Shown here: positions 48,701 through 56,098 of the stretch, piece after piece | Numbering within the stretch: the first letter of the stretch is position 1 | Layout: every line of letters starts with the position of its first letter | Source: Candidatus Rifleibacterium amylolyticum | GTDB lineage: Bacteria > Muiribacteriota > Ozemobacteria > Ozemobacterales > Ozemobacteraceae | Assembly: GCA_009917695.1 (NCBI GenBank) | Contig: JAACJG010000006.1 | Location: forward strand, 124,001-188,000 | Direction: 5' to 3' | DNA length: 64,000 nt | Position numbers and translations under genes: made by a program | Notes under the pieces: model-generated | Told to the model about the DNA's origin: nothing | Databases searched by the model: none | The model's input: only the letters and a program-made list of their open reading frames with translations

Positions 48701-48848
48701 GAATCTGAAAACCCTTTTCATGTCAGGTTACGATGCCGAGATCATCACCCGCCAGGGCATACTCGAAAAGGGAACCAACTTCCTTCACAAACCCTTTACC
48801 ATGACAGAACTCGCCAAAAGGGTTCATAGTATCATTCACGATCTGTAA
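45729..48848 (+). CDS. multi-PAS hybrid histidine kinase
   Basis: The 1039-residue cytoplasmic protein starts with a receiver-like domain (about 1-120) lacking the phospho-Asp ('LIIFAADVP', Ala at the usual position). A coiled coil and four PAS/PAC domains follow (about 145-270, 275-395, 400-525, 530-655). The fourth has a Cys cluster 'CHAAWGLPKPCVGCPG' like PAS domains that may bind metal or sense redox. HisKA has His in '[15 protein letters not shown]' near 679. HATPase has '[10 protein letters not shown]', 'KDNGCGI' and '[11 protein letters not shown]'. The C-terminal receiver is intact ('LIVEDEPALL', 'LLLTDVIMPRMSG', 'FLHKPF'). The ATG at 45729 with GAGG upstream is preferred. It is followed after 54 bases by the B12-binding gene. 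Confidence 0.92.
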   Translation: MTKVLLTGQANASQADLAEKLAAKLPDARFLNAEPENDWLDRIKKEIPDLIIFAADVPYTTVKEFCQKLLADSRTSNIPTIVISDKPDAQLSNEKQNLSNMIILPANVDISLLALQIELLLRACKAEKNLRLEKEQLNELVKKRTRALQQSERKWRNILVNTPQIGISLDTRGRITFANKHFLNLTGWSREEVIGKDWIENFIPEEIRDEIRQVFLSSMKKENAFGHSTHENEIITRDGKRLIISWSNVITKSLNGDISDVTCLGVDITERRRAELRLQASKNLLETAGRVAHFGGWSVDVATAKATWSDEVAAIHDMPAGYSPDVSEGISFYAPEWRDKIRKVFEDCAVKGVPYDEEMEVITGQGRRLWVRTTGQAVRDEYGNIVKVEGSFQDISERKQIENELRRSEEKYRILVENQTDLVVKVDTEGRFLFVSPSYCRLFGKTEGELLGQQFMPLVHEDDQAKTTEAMKPLAIPPHTAYMEQRAMTSKGWVWLAWLDTAILDENGQVKEIIGVGRDITKRKLAEEALKTSEEQVRFQEELLRNAPMLALFHDNEFKVIWHNKAFADATGKAAHEIIGKKCHAAWGLPKPCVGCPGIETMKTGAKNQGEIVTGSDQENEDNLRHWDIRSTPVRDSDGNIIGAIEIGLDISERVKLTRQFLQVQKLESVGRLAGGVAHDYNNMLGVILGYAEMAIEKLPDSKTVHSCLGEILSAANRSKDITRQLLAFASKQTISPQILDLNATVEGMLKMLRRLIGENIDLVWKPGKGKCIVKMDPSQIDQILANLCVNARDAISGVGEIVIQADIVVIEPATCFLKPNFVQGEFIKLSVKDNGCGIDKKTMTQLFEPFFTTKAPGKGTGLGLPTVYGIVNQNHGFIDITSSPGKGAIFDIYLPCCKEAGDVQAKTAPQKVPHGKGETILIVEDEPALLAITRIKLEQLGYKVLTASNPEKSIQLAKDNATQIDLLLTDVIMPRMSGRDLSQKLQEIIPNLKTLFMSGYDAEIITRQGILEKGTNFLHKPFTMTELAKRVHSIIHDL

Positions 48849-48902
48849 ATCACACGCCCACAATGTCTTTGCATAGCAGTTTCAGCTGTGTTAGATTCAA
48901 GC

Positions 48903-50003
48903 ATGAATATGCAAAAACTATTAGAATCTCTGACTGGTTTGCCTCAGGTCTCGCGACGGTCGGCAGAAGCCTACAATTCCAGAAAAGGCCTGCTCGCCGA
49001 AAGCGTCAACCTGGCGATGGCCGCACGCCAAGATCTGGCCAGGCTTATCGGCAGCAAGACCAATATCGAACTGATGCAGAATAATCATCAGAATCACGTT
49101 CAGTTCATTACCACGGTTCTCCATCTCAATGCCTTTCGGTTGCTGGCTTCAGTGATTCCCTGGATTTATCTGACCTACCATCAGCACGGATTTTCTTTCG
49201 AGTATTTTCCCGTCGCCCTCGCGGCCTGGAAACAGGCTGTCATAAATGAGATCCCAAAGGAACTCGCTCAAGAAATCGTGCCGGTTTATGACTGGATGTT
49301 GAGTCAACACGACACAGCCGTAAGTGAGTTGAGCAATCTTCCAGTCACCAACGATGCAGAGCTGCCTGAGTCTGCAGCGACATTTCTCAACAGCATTCTT
49401 GAAAAAGATTTGCCAGGCGCTGTCAACCTCGCACTACAGAGCACCAGATCGGAAGATGGCCTGAGAAGATTTTACAACACAACCATGCAGCCGGCCATGT
49501 ATGAGGTTGGCGCCCGCTGGTCACGCGGTGAAATTTCGGTTGCCGACGAGCATATGGCTACTGCCGTCGCCCAGTCCGTCGTTGCCAATCTGCAGGCAAA
49601 AACAGCTGCAACAGCCGGCAAGCGTGGCAAAGCGATCATAACTGCGGCAACGAATGAACAGCACGATCTCGGTGCCCGCATGGCAGCACATGTTTTTGAG
49701 ACAGATGGCTGGGAAGTAATTTATCTCGGTGCCAACATGCCCATATCTGACCTGACTCATCTGGCGCGACGGGTAAAACCGAGATTCATCGGCATCTCAG
49801 TTGCCATGCCATATAATCTGCATCATGTAAAACGTATAGAAGAAGCGTTCAAGAATGACGTTGAGCTGAAGCAGATCAAGATCATTGTCAGTGGTATAGT
49901 ATTCAGGCTGTTTCCCGAAGCAGCGACATGTCTCGATGGCATTAACGTCATCACGAACCTCGACGAGGCAATCACCATGACCAGGAGATGGGCAGTTGGT
50001 TGA
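48903..50003 (+). CDS. stand-alone B12-binding protein with CarH-type light-sensor motif
   Basis: The 366-residue protein has an N-terminal helical domain of unknown role (about 1-145), a B12-binding-2 four-helix domain (about 150-235) and a cobalamin-binding Rossmann domain (about 238-365). 'EQHDLG' (Glu252, His254) fits the (E/D)xHxxG lower-ligand motif. 'WSRGEISVADEH' (Trp206 to Glu216-His217) is an exact Wx9EH, the motif that in CarH/LitR photoreceptors caps adenosylcobalamin and makes them light-sensitive. The MerR DNA-binding domain of CarH is absent, so output must be through protein contacts. The next gene, a SpoIIE-type phosphatase, overlaps its stop and is the obvious partner. In-frame starts at 48888 (GTG) and 48909 are alternatives; none has a good ribosome site. 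Confidence 0.88.
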   Translation: MNMQKLLESLTGLPQVSRRSAEAYNSRKGLLAESVNLAMAARQDLARLIGSKTNIELMQNNHQNHVQFITTVLHLNAFRLLASVIPWIYLTYHQHGFSFEYFPVALAAWKQAVINEIPKELAQEIVPVYDWMLSQHDTAVSELSNLPVTNDAELPESAATFLNSILEKDLPGAVNLALQSTRSEDGLRRFYNTTMQPAMYEVGARWSRGEISVADEHMATAVAQSVVANLQAKTAATAGKRGKAIITAATNEQHDLGARMAAHVFETDGWEVIYLGANMPISDLTHLARRVKPRFIGISVAMPYNLHHVKRIEEAFKNDVELKQIKIIVSGIVFRLFPEAATCLDGINVITNLDEAITMTRRWAVG

Positions 50004-51180
50004 AGCAGATAATTTCATCAGCTCGCTGCCAGAAGGCCTGCAGAAAACGCTTAAGCTCTCTGAAAGAGTGTTCTGCCTGGGAGTCTCGAAAAGCGGCGTT
50101 ATTGAAGCGTGCAGCGAAAGTCTGCGCAAAATTCTTGCCGTTCCCGAAATGCCGGTCGGTAATCTGGTGGAAGAAATATTTCTACCGGCAGCAACCGGCG
50201 CAAGCAGACTGACCATTGCCGATATTGCCGCCGCCGGCGAAACTGGCTCTCTGCTGGCACGGCTCGCCATGAGCAATCGCCCCTGCCGCCTGATCGTTTT
50301 CCGACAAGGCGAAGGATATACCTGCTGGGGTGAAGTCATTGGCGACAAAAGTACGACCGGCCTCAGTGAAGTCAGTGGCATGGCCGGTCAGATTCAGGAA
50401 CTGTTGAAGCAGATAAAAAAGCAGCATGATGAGCTGCAGCAGGGTTTAAAAACTGCGGCCTGGCTGCAACATCGATTTCTGCCAACTGCCAGAAAGTATG
50501 GCGACGTAAGCGCAGCCTGGCATTTCAGGCCCTGCGAAAAAATCGGCGGCGACTACTTCAATATTTTCATCAAAAGAGGTGGCAGTCTGGCGGCCTACCT
50601 GCTCGATGTCTCAGGGCACGGCATGGCCTCGGCAATGCTGGGAATCGCAGCTACTCAATATATCAGGCAGACCATCGATGGTTTTGAAAACGACGACCTG
50701 AAGGCTTCTATCATGCCTCAGCTGCTGGCAAAACTCGAACAGGAGTTTCCGCTCGAACGGTTCAATCTGTATTTCAGCATGATCTACCTCGAAATAGACC
50801 ATGAGTGTCGCCAGATGAGATGGATAAATGCCGGGCACCCAGATCCGATACTGTTGCGCAATGGTGAGGCGCCGATTCTGCTCAAAGGTGGCGGGCCTTT
50901 TGTCGGCCTAGATCAGGCGGAACTGGTAGACGAGCAGCAGATAGAGCTTAAACCAGGAGATAGAATATATCTCTATTCAGACGGAATTACCGAACGCCGC
51001 AGTCAGGACGGCGGCTTCTTCGGCGAAAAGCTGCTAATGGAATCACTGGCCCGCGAAAATCAGCAACCTCTGCAAAAACAGACCAACGCCGTCATTGCCG
51101 ACAACGACACTTATGGCGCTCCCCTGCCCCCCCAGGACGACATCACTCTGGTCGGCCTCGAAACAGGAGCTGATTCTTAA
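49996..51180 (+). CDS. SpoIIE/RsbU-type PP2C serine phosphatase
   Basis: The 394-residue protein has an N-terminal PAS-like segment (about 1-125), a short coiled coil and a complete SpoIIE phosphatase domain (about 170-390): 'GGDYFNIF' with metal Asp, 'LLDVSGHGMASAML', 'INAGHPDPILL', 'RIYLYSDGITE' and 'PQDDITLVGL'. Family members dephosphorylate STAS antagonists and so release sigma factors or other partners. The TTG start at 49996 overlaps the B12 protein stop, with AGGAG 8 bases upstream, so translation is coupled. This suggests light or B12 status controls the phosphatase. The STAS protein at 10990 and the RsbW-like receiver protein at 36229 are candidate pathway members, by inference. Confidence 0.92.
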   Translation: MVEADNFISSLPEGLQKTLKLSERVFCLGVSKSGVIEACSESLRKILAVPEMPVGNLVEEIFLPAATGASRLTIADIAAAGETGSLLARLAMSNRPCRLIVFRQGEGYTCWGEVIGDKSTTGLSEVSGMAGQIQELLKQIKKQHDELQQGLKTAAWLQHRFLPTARKYGDVSAAWHFRPCEKIGGDYFNIFIKRGGSLAAYLLDVSGHGMASAMLGIAATQYIRQTIDGFENDDLKASIMPQLLAKLEQEFPLERFNLYFSMIYLEIDHECRQMRWINAGHPDPILLRNGEAPILLKGGGPFVGLDQAELVDEQQIELKPGDRIYLYSDGITERRSQDGGFFGEKLLMESLARENQQPLQKQTNAVIADNDTYGAPLPPQDDITLVGLETGADS

Positions 51181-51231
51181 TCAACTTACTGAAAAATCGG
51201 GCAGATCAGATGTCTGTCTAACTCTTTGTGG

Positions 51232-52368
51232 TTAATGCTTGAGAGATTCAATACCGGCTTTGGCCTCGACTTCGCTTTCTGAATCAGCGAACTGCTGCGC
51301 GATTGCCAGGCATTTGTCGGTGATCTGCAGAAACGCCTCGACCATATCGGGGTCAAAGTGGCTGCCGCTGCTCTCTTTAATGATCGACAGCGCCTTTTCC
51401 AGAGAGAAAGGCGGCTTGTAAACCCTTCTGCTGATCAATGCATCGAAAACGTCAGCGACAGCCATCAGACGCGCAGAAATCGGAATATTGTCGCCGGAAA
51501 GGCCCTGTGGGTAACCACTGCCATCCCACTTTTCCTGATGCGAATAGGCGATTTCTCTGGCGATATGCAAAAACGAATCAGAGATGCCCAGACGGCTTTC
51601 TGCGGCAACAATAGCATCGCGCCCAAGAGTCGTATGGCGCTTCATGATCTCGAATTCTTCGGGCGTGAATTTTCCCGGCTTGAGAAGAATGTGGTCAGGA
51701 ATGCCGACCTTGCCAATATCGTGAAGCGGAGCCGATTTCGCCAGCAGCTGCACGCATTCGTCAGTCAAATAATCTTTGAAACGTGGATGATTCTGGAGCT
51801 GCAGCGCCAGCTCACGCACATAAAGCTGCGTGCGCTTGATATGATTGCCGGTTTCGTTATCACGCGTCTCCGCCAGAGATGCCAGCGCCATGATGGTAAC
51901 GTCCTGAACCACCACTATCTCATGAGTACGCCTCTGCACTTCTTTTTCGAGATACTCATTTTTGTCGCACAAAAAATCACGGGCTCTTTTCAGCAACACA
52001 TGGGCCTCAACCCGCAACATGACGATAAGTGGATTGATCGGCTTGGTAATATAATCTACTGCTCCAAGCTTGAGACCGGCTTCTTCATTGTCCTCATCAG
52101 TCATTGCTGTCAGAAAGATGACTGGTATGTCTTTTGTCCGCGGTTCACCCTTCAGACGCCTGATTACTTCATACCCATCCATTCCAGGCATCATTATGTC
52201 AAGAAGAATAAGATCAGGAGGAGATTCCGATACAGCGATCTCAAGGGCTTTCTGACCGCTGGCGGCAACTTTAACATGGTATTTGCTCTTCAGAATAAAG
52301 CTCATGAGAGCAAGGTTTTCCGGGGTATCGTCAACTACGAGAACGGTCGGCCGAAGATCGGTTTCCAT
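51232..52368 (-). CDS. response regulator with HD-GYP c-di-GMP phosphodiesterase domain
   Basis: The 378-residue protein has a receiver (acidic 'VDDTPEN', Asp in 'LILLDIMMPGMDG', Lys in 'YITKPI'), a short helical linker and a complete HD-GYP domain: 'ETGNHIKRT', 'APLHDIGKVGIPD', 'RHTTLGRDAI', 'SHQEKWDGSGYPQGL' and 'ISARLMAVADVFDAL'. All metal ligands and the GYP loop are present, so it should hydrolyse c-di-GMP when activated by phosphorylation. Such proteins often control pili and surface life, which fits the pilB/pilT genes in the window. It is convergent with the SpoIIE-type phosphatase gene and stands alone. A c-di-GMP synthase (GGDEF) is not encoded here. Confidence 0.95.
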   Translation of the reverse strand: METDLRPTVLVVDDTPENLALMSFILKSKYHVKVAASGQKALEIAVSESPPDLILLDIMMPGMDGYEVIRRLKGEPRTKDIPVIFLTAMTDEDNEEAGLKLGAVDYITKPINPLIVMLRVEAHVLLKRARDFLCDKNEYLEKEVQRRTHEIVVVQDVTIMALASLAETRDNETGNHIKRTQLYVRELALQLQNHPRFKDYLTDECVQLLAKSAPLHDIGKVGIPDHILLKPGKFTPEEFEIMKRHTTLGRDAIVAAESRLGISDSFLHIAREIAYSHQEKWDGSGYPQGLSGDNIPISARLMAVADVFDALISRRVYKPPFSLEKALSIIKESSGSHFDPDMVEAFLQITDKCLAIAQQFADSESEVEAKAGIESLKH

Positions 52369-52547
52369 AAGAGTAAGATCCTGTTCTTGTATTTCTGCCT
52401 AATTCTATGAAAAAGAGACTTATTATTATCTGCAACTAATTTATATTACATCCTGTCGAAAAGATTCCGCAAACTATTTTAAACAAAGAACAGCCGCGAA
52501 AAATGACACAGATCCCCCGTTCAACACAGATGGATGAGCTCTTTATG

Positions 52548-53150
52548 CTAAATTTTGATTGCTCCCTGGCGGAGTATCAGCGGGGGGGTGACGGTGAAAT
52601 CGGCTACTGTGGAAGGCAGCGAGGGTTTGAGCACGCCGCCGTCGATGAGCCAGTCGATTTCGCCGGCGAAGTCGGCGGCCAGCTTATCAGGGTCGCAGTC
52701 TGAAGGCTCGCCTGAGCGGTTTGCGCTGGTGGTCAACAGTTTGTGTTGATAGCCGGCAAGCAGCTGCAGCAGCTGCTGGTGCGCCGGAATGCGCACGCCA
52801 AGCGTGTCAAAGGTGAACGCGCAGAAATGCTGATTTTCAGGTTTATTTAAAATTGCCGTCAGCGCGCCAGGCCAGTGCTGCTGCAGGGTCGCCAGAAGTT
52901 CTGACGAAACGTCGAAACCGTTCTGCGTGAGCTGTTCTATTGCGTTCAAGAACAGAATCAGCGGTTTGCGGGCATCGCGATTCTTGATCGCGTAAATACG
53001 CGCCACGGCATCCGGCAGATGTGCCGCGACTGCGAAGCCGTACAATGTGTCGGTCGGTATTATCGCAACCGCGCCGGCATCGAGATCGCTGTACAACTGC
53101 GACAGAAGTGCCTGATCAGCCAACAGTTGCAATATATCTATTCGTTTCAT
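52548..53150 (-). CDS. tsaC: L-threonylcarbamoyladenylate synthase (TsaC/Sua5 family)
   Basis: TsaC makes threonylcarbamoyl-AMP from threonine, bicarbonate and ATP for the t6A37 modification of tRNA. The 200-residue YrdC-domain protein has 'AIIPTDTLYGFAV', 'IKNRDARKPLILFL', 'WPGALTAIL', 'LGVRIPAHQQLLQLL', 'TTSANRSGEPS' and 'PSTVADF', the ordered signatures of the family. It is the short TsaC-type form without the C-terminal Sua5 domain. It starts directly at the end of the toxin-antitoxin pair, so it may be read with it. The other t6A genes are not in the window. Confidence 0.93.
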   Translation of the reverse strand: MKRIDILQLLADQALLSQLYSDLDAGAVAIIPTDTLYGFAVAAHLPDAVARIYAIKNRDARKPLILFLNAIEQLTQNGFDVSSELLATLQQHWPGALTAILNKPENQHFCAFTFDTLGVRIPAHQQLLQLLAGYQHKLLTTSANRSGEPSDCDPDKLAADFAGEIDWLIDGGVLKPSLPSTVADFTVTPPLILRQGAIKI

Positions 53151-53447
53151 TCAGGAAGTTGCATCAATGGAGATCTTAAGGCCTATCGAACTCAGTATTG
53201 CCCAAAGACTGGTGAATTCCGGATTGCCCTTTTCAGAAAGCATTTTGTATAGGTTTTCACGGTTTAAATGCGCTTTTTTGGCAATTTTAGTTACGCCCCA
53301 GGCCTTAACAACATTTTTAAGCGCCAAAAGAAAGAGCTCGTTATCACCTTCTTCAAGAGCGGCGTTGAGATAAGCAGCCGCTTCTTTTGAGTCTTTTAGC
53401 GTTTCAAGAAGACTTTTCTGATGATCGTTTGTCAGTTTACCTGTCAT
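53151..53447 (-). CDS. HTH antitoxin of a type II toxin-antitoxin pair
   Basis: The 98-residue protein has a helix-turn-helix in its C-terminal half ('AWGVTKIAKKAHLNRENLYKML', shortened to key part 'VTKIAKKAHLNRENLYKML', with 'GNPEFTSLWAILSSIGL' after it), typical of HigA-like antitoxins paired with RelE/ParE-type toxins. The antitoxin neutralises its toxin and represses its own operon. Its ATG overlaps the toxin stop by 4 bases (ATGA), so the toxin comes first and the antitoxin second, as in higBA-type loci. The next gene downstream is tsaC. Confidence 0.9.
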   Translation of the reverse strand: MTGKLTNDHQKSLLETLKDSKEAAAYLNAALEEGDNELFLLALKNVVKAWGVTKIAKKAHLNRENLYKMLSEKGNPEFTSLWAILSSIGLKISIDATS

Positions 53448-53770
53448 AGCGAAGATCTCCTTTTAAAATCAGCCCAGTACTGTTTCGCAATAACAATGTC
53501 ATTCTGCTGGGTGTTTTTATCACCACCACAAAGCAATAAAATTACATACTTGCCGGACTGGCCGTAATATACTCGATAACCCGGTCCATAATCGATCTTC
53601 AGTTCAGCTACGCCTTCTCCAACAGGCCTGCAACTGCTGAAATTGCCCAGCGAAAGCCGGTCAATCTTTACATTGATTTTTGCCCTGGTCTTAGTATCTT
53701 TTAGCCCGTTCACCCATTTTTCAAATGGATCTAATCCGTTTTCCAGAAGGTAATGCTGAACTTTATACAT
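53444..53770 (-). CDS. RelE/ParE-family (HigB-like) toxin
   Basis: The 108-residue protein fits the addiction-module killer family: 'GLDPFEKWVNGLKDTKTRAKI', here about residues 11-31, then 'KIDRLSLGNFSSCRPVGEGVAELKI' in part, 'GPGYRVYYG' and 'YVILLLCGGDKNTQQNDI'. Members usually cleave mRNA at the ribosome. The Met at 53770 ('MYKVQHY') gives the usual family length, while an in-frame start at 53803 would add 11 unusual residues. It is the first gene of the pair with the HTH antitoxin. All core motifs are present, so it should be active. Confidence 0.9.
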   Translation of the reverse strand: MYKVQHYLLENGLDPFEKWVNGLKDTKTRAKINVKIDRLSLGNFSSCRPVGEGVAELKIDYGPGYRVYYGQSGKYVILLLCGGDKNTQQNDIVIAKQYWADFKRRSSL

Positions 53771-53833
53771 ATTCTTTTCATTATTGTAGCTTAAAACAAA
53801 CAAAAATACAAGCGATTTAGATAACAGGCAAGC

Positions 53834-54700
53834 TTATCTGGTGAGAATAAAATAGCGTTCGCGGCCGCTCAGGTCATCGCCGACCTGCCATGAAGACCAG
53901 TCTTTGCCGATGAGTTCTTTTATCGCAGCGCGCTGACCGTGACCGTGTTCGAAAATAAGCAGGCCGGCGGGCAATAATTTTTCGGCAGCCTGTACAATCA
54001 GAAGCTCAATCAGATTGAGCCCCGATGTACCGCCGTCGAGCGCAAGCAGAGGCTCATGCTCGCTCACCTCGGGCATCAGCGCGGCGATATCGCCGCGGTT
54101 TACATAAGGCGGATTCGAAATTATCACATGCTGGCTTGCCGGCTGTACCGCTTCGAGAAGATTTGACCGTACAACGTCGATTCTTTTGTACAGGTCTTTG
54201 TATACAGAGAGATTTTCGGCGGCAATTTCAAGAGCTGCTTCTGAAATATCGATAAGCAGTCCGCGGGCCTGAGCAAAGCGACGGGCCATGGCCAGTCCAA
54301 GAGCCCCGGTGCCGGTCCCGACGTCGGCGAATCTGAAGCTGTACGGTATTCGACCGGCGCTGAGCGACTCTTCGATTGCCTTTGCGGCCGCCATAAACAC
54401 CTCTTCGGTTTCGGGCCGCGGAATCAACGCACCCGGCCGGGTCACCAGAGTCATATCGAGAAAGCTCCAGCTGCGCAGAATATACTGCAGCGGCTCATGC
54501 GCACAACGTCGGCGCACCATCTCATCGAGGCGCCCGACAAAATCGGCGCCGGCCATTTCCTGCCAATGCAGCGGCAACTGCCCGATATCGACGCCAAGTA
54601 TAGCCGCCGCCATGCAGTTAACGTTGAACGCGGCATCTTCGATGCCTGCCTCTTCGAGCCGCCCCCGCGCCTTACCCATCACCTGTTTTACAGTTTCCAT
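53834..54700 (-). CDS. prmC: peptide chain release factor N5-glutamine methyltransferase PrmC
   Basis: PrmC (HemK) methylates the glutamine of the GGQ motif of release factors. The 288-residue protein has an N-terminal helical domain ('RRRCAHEPLQYIL'), the SAM-binding motif 'FADVGTGTGALGLAMA' and the catalytic 'ISNPPYVNRGDI' near residue 195, followed by 'HEPLLALDGGTSGLN'. The usual DLGTGSG is replaced by 'DVGTGTG', a conservative change. prfA, encoding its substrate, lies just 316 bases away in the same orientation, separated by a small antitoxin gene on the other strand. Confidence 0.95.
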   Translation of the reverse strand: METVKQVMGKARGRLEEAGIEDAAFNVNCMAAAILGVDIGQLPLHWQEMAGADFVGRLDEMVRRRCAHEPLQYILRSWSFLDMTLVTRPGALIPRPETEEVFMAAAKAIEESLSAGRIPYSFRFADVGTGTGALGLAMARRFAQARGLLIDISEAALEIAAENLSVYKDLYKRIDVVRSNLLEAVQPASQHVIISNPPYVNRGDIAALMPEVSEHEPLLALDGGTSGLNLIELLIVQAAEKLLPAGLLIFEHGHGQRAAIKELIGKDWSSWQVGDDLSGRERYFILTR

Positions 54701-54788
54701 GAAGCGATTATACCTTGATGCTCACAAATATTCAGCTGCAACTTCTCGAATACATCGAATCATGGTAGATTTAACATGGAGATCAAAC

Positions 54789-55019
54789 ATGAGAACAGCC
54801 AAAATATTTACACACAGGGGCTCGCAGTGCGTTCGTCTGCCAGGAGAATTGCAGCTTTCCGGCGATAAAGTATTCATACAAAGACACGGCGACGCTATTC
54901 TTCTGGTTCCTTGCAACAAGAAATGGGAAGTTTTCCTCGAAGGACTTTCCGGGTTTTCTTCCGACTTCATGCAGAAAAACCAGCAACAAGCAGAGCAACA
55001 GCCCGAAAGTGACGATTAA
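54789..55019 (+). CDS. orphan VapB/VagC-type (SpoVT-AbrB) antitoxin
   Basis: The 76-residue protein matches VapB/VagC antitoxins: '[20 protein letters not shown]', then '[18 protein letters not shown]' and 'WEVFLEGL', a swapped-hairpin AbrB DNA-binding domain followed by a toxin-binding tail. GGAG lies 7 bases before the ATG. No VapC (PIN-domain) toxin gene is adjacent; the downstream gene is prfA on the opposite strand, and the stop codons overlap as TTAA (55016-55019). The partner has therefore been lost or lies elsewhere. A longer upward reading of this frame runs through prmC on the other strand and is not used. Confidence 0.85.
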   Translation: MRTAKIFTHRGSQCVRLPGELQLSGDKVFIQRHGDAILLVPCNKKWEVFLEGLSGFSSDFMQKNQQQAEQQPESDD

Positions 55020-56092
55020 ATGTGGGATTCGTCTTCGGCGAGCTTGCGCAGGTTGTCGGCTTCGATGAGGGCTGAGATGATCTCTTCGAGGTCGCCGTCG
55101 ACGATTTCGGTGAGACGGTATAGAGTCAGTCCGATGCGGTGATCGGTAAGACGCTGCTGCGGGAAGTTGTAGGTGCGGATGCGCTCTGAGCGGTCGCCGC
55201 TGCCGACCTGGCTGCGGCGGTGATCGGCGCGGGCGGCGTCGGCCTGCTGGCGGGCGTTGTCGAGCAGGCGGGCCATGAGAATACGCAGAGCCTTGGCTTT
55301 GTTTTTGTGCTGGCTCTTTTCGTCCTGACAGCTGACGACGATGCCGGTCGGCAGATGGGTTACGCGCACAGCTGAATCGGTGGTGTTAACGCTCTGACCG
55401 CCAGGCCCGGATGATCTGAAAACGTCGAAGCGCAGTTCACTTTCATCGACGCGGACATCGACATCTTCGGCTTCAGGCAGAACGGCAACCGTAGCTGCCG
55501 AAGTATGTACACGGCCAGAGGCTTCAGTCTGCGGCACGCGCTGCACGCGATGTACGCCACTCTCGAATTTGAGGCGACCAAAGGCGCCATTGCCCTGCAC
55601 CGAGAAAACGACCTCTTTTATGCCGCCGATGCCGGTTTCGCTCATGCTCATGAGTTCGCATTTCCAGCCCTGGCGTTCGGCATAGCGTGAATACATGCGA
55701 TAGAGAACGGCAGCGAACAACGCGGCCTCTTCGCCGCCGGTGCCGGCACGGATTTCGAAAATCGTGTTTTTGCTGTCGTCGGCGTCTTTAGGCACCAGCA
55801 GCAGTTTGATCTCTTTTTCGAGCTTTTCTATTGCGGGTTCGAGCTCGGCGATTTCGAGTTCGGCCATCTCGATGATTTCGGGGTCTTTTTCGCCGGCCAG
55901 CATCTGCTTCGCGCCGTCGAGACGCTTGAGCAGGTCAGCATAGCGATGATAAGCCTCGACTACCGGTTCGAGCTCAGCCCGCCTCTTAGCGAGGCGCTGA
56001 AACTCTGACTGGTTGCCAATAACCTTGGGATTCGAGAGCTTGTCAGTCAGTTCCTTGAAATTTGCGTATACGGTTTCGAGGCGGTCGAGCAT
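55016..56092 (-). CDS. prfA: peptide chain release factor 1
   Basis: RF1 ends translation at UAA and UAG codons. The 358-residue protein has the codon-reading '[20 protein letters not shown]' (PxT motif, here PQT), the peptidyl-hydrolysis '[20 protein letters not shown]' with GGQ near residue 230, and the family '[11 protein letters not shown]' motif. The PxT tripeptide marks it as RF1 rather than RF2 (SPF). Length is normal. The next gene upstream on the same strand, a purine nucleoside phosphorylase, ends 6 bases before the start, so the two are probably co-transcribed. Confidence 0.96.
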   Translation of the reverse strand: MLDRLETVYANFKELTDKLSNPKVIGNQSEFQRLAKRRAELEPVVEAYHRYADLLKRLDGAKQMLAGEKDPEIIEMAELEIAELEPAIEKLEKEIKLLLVPKDADDSKNTIFEIRAGTGGEEAALFAAVLYRMYSRYAERQGWKCELMSMSETGIGGIKEVVFSVQGNGAFGRLKFESGVHRVQRVPQTEASGRVHTSAATVAVLPEAEDVDVRVDESELRFDVFRSSGPGGQSVNTTDSAVRVTHLPTGIVVSCQDEKSQHKNKAKALRILMARLLDNARQQADAARADHRRSQVGSGDRSERIRTYNFPQQRLTDHRIGLTLYRLTEIVDGDLEEIISALIEADNLRKLAEDESHI

Positions 56093-56098
56093 TTAGAA

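Noticed and set aside
51358-52410. 350-residue plus-strand open frame opposite the HD-GYP gene
   Set aside because: It is entirely antisense to a gene with complete receiver and HD-GYP motifs, and its translation shows no recognisable domain.
54288-55019. 243-residue protein on the plus strand
   Set aside because: Its first two thirds run antisense through prmC. Only the last 76 codons, with their own ribosome site, match an antitoxin family.
53151-55019. prophage or genomic island, suggested by the toxin-antitoxin genes
   Set aside because: No integrase, phage structural gene, tRNA site or compositional change is seen; the flanking genes are housekeeping.
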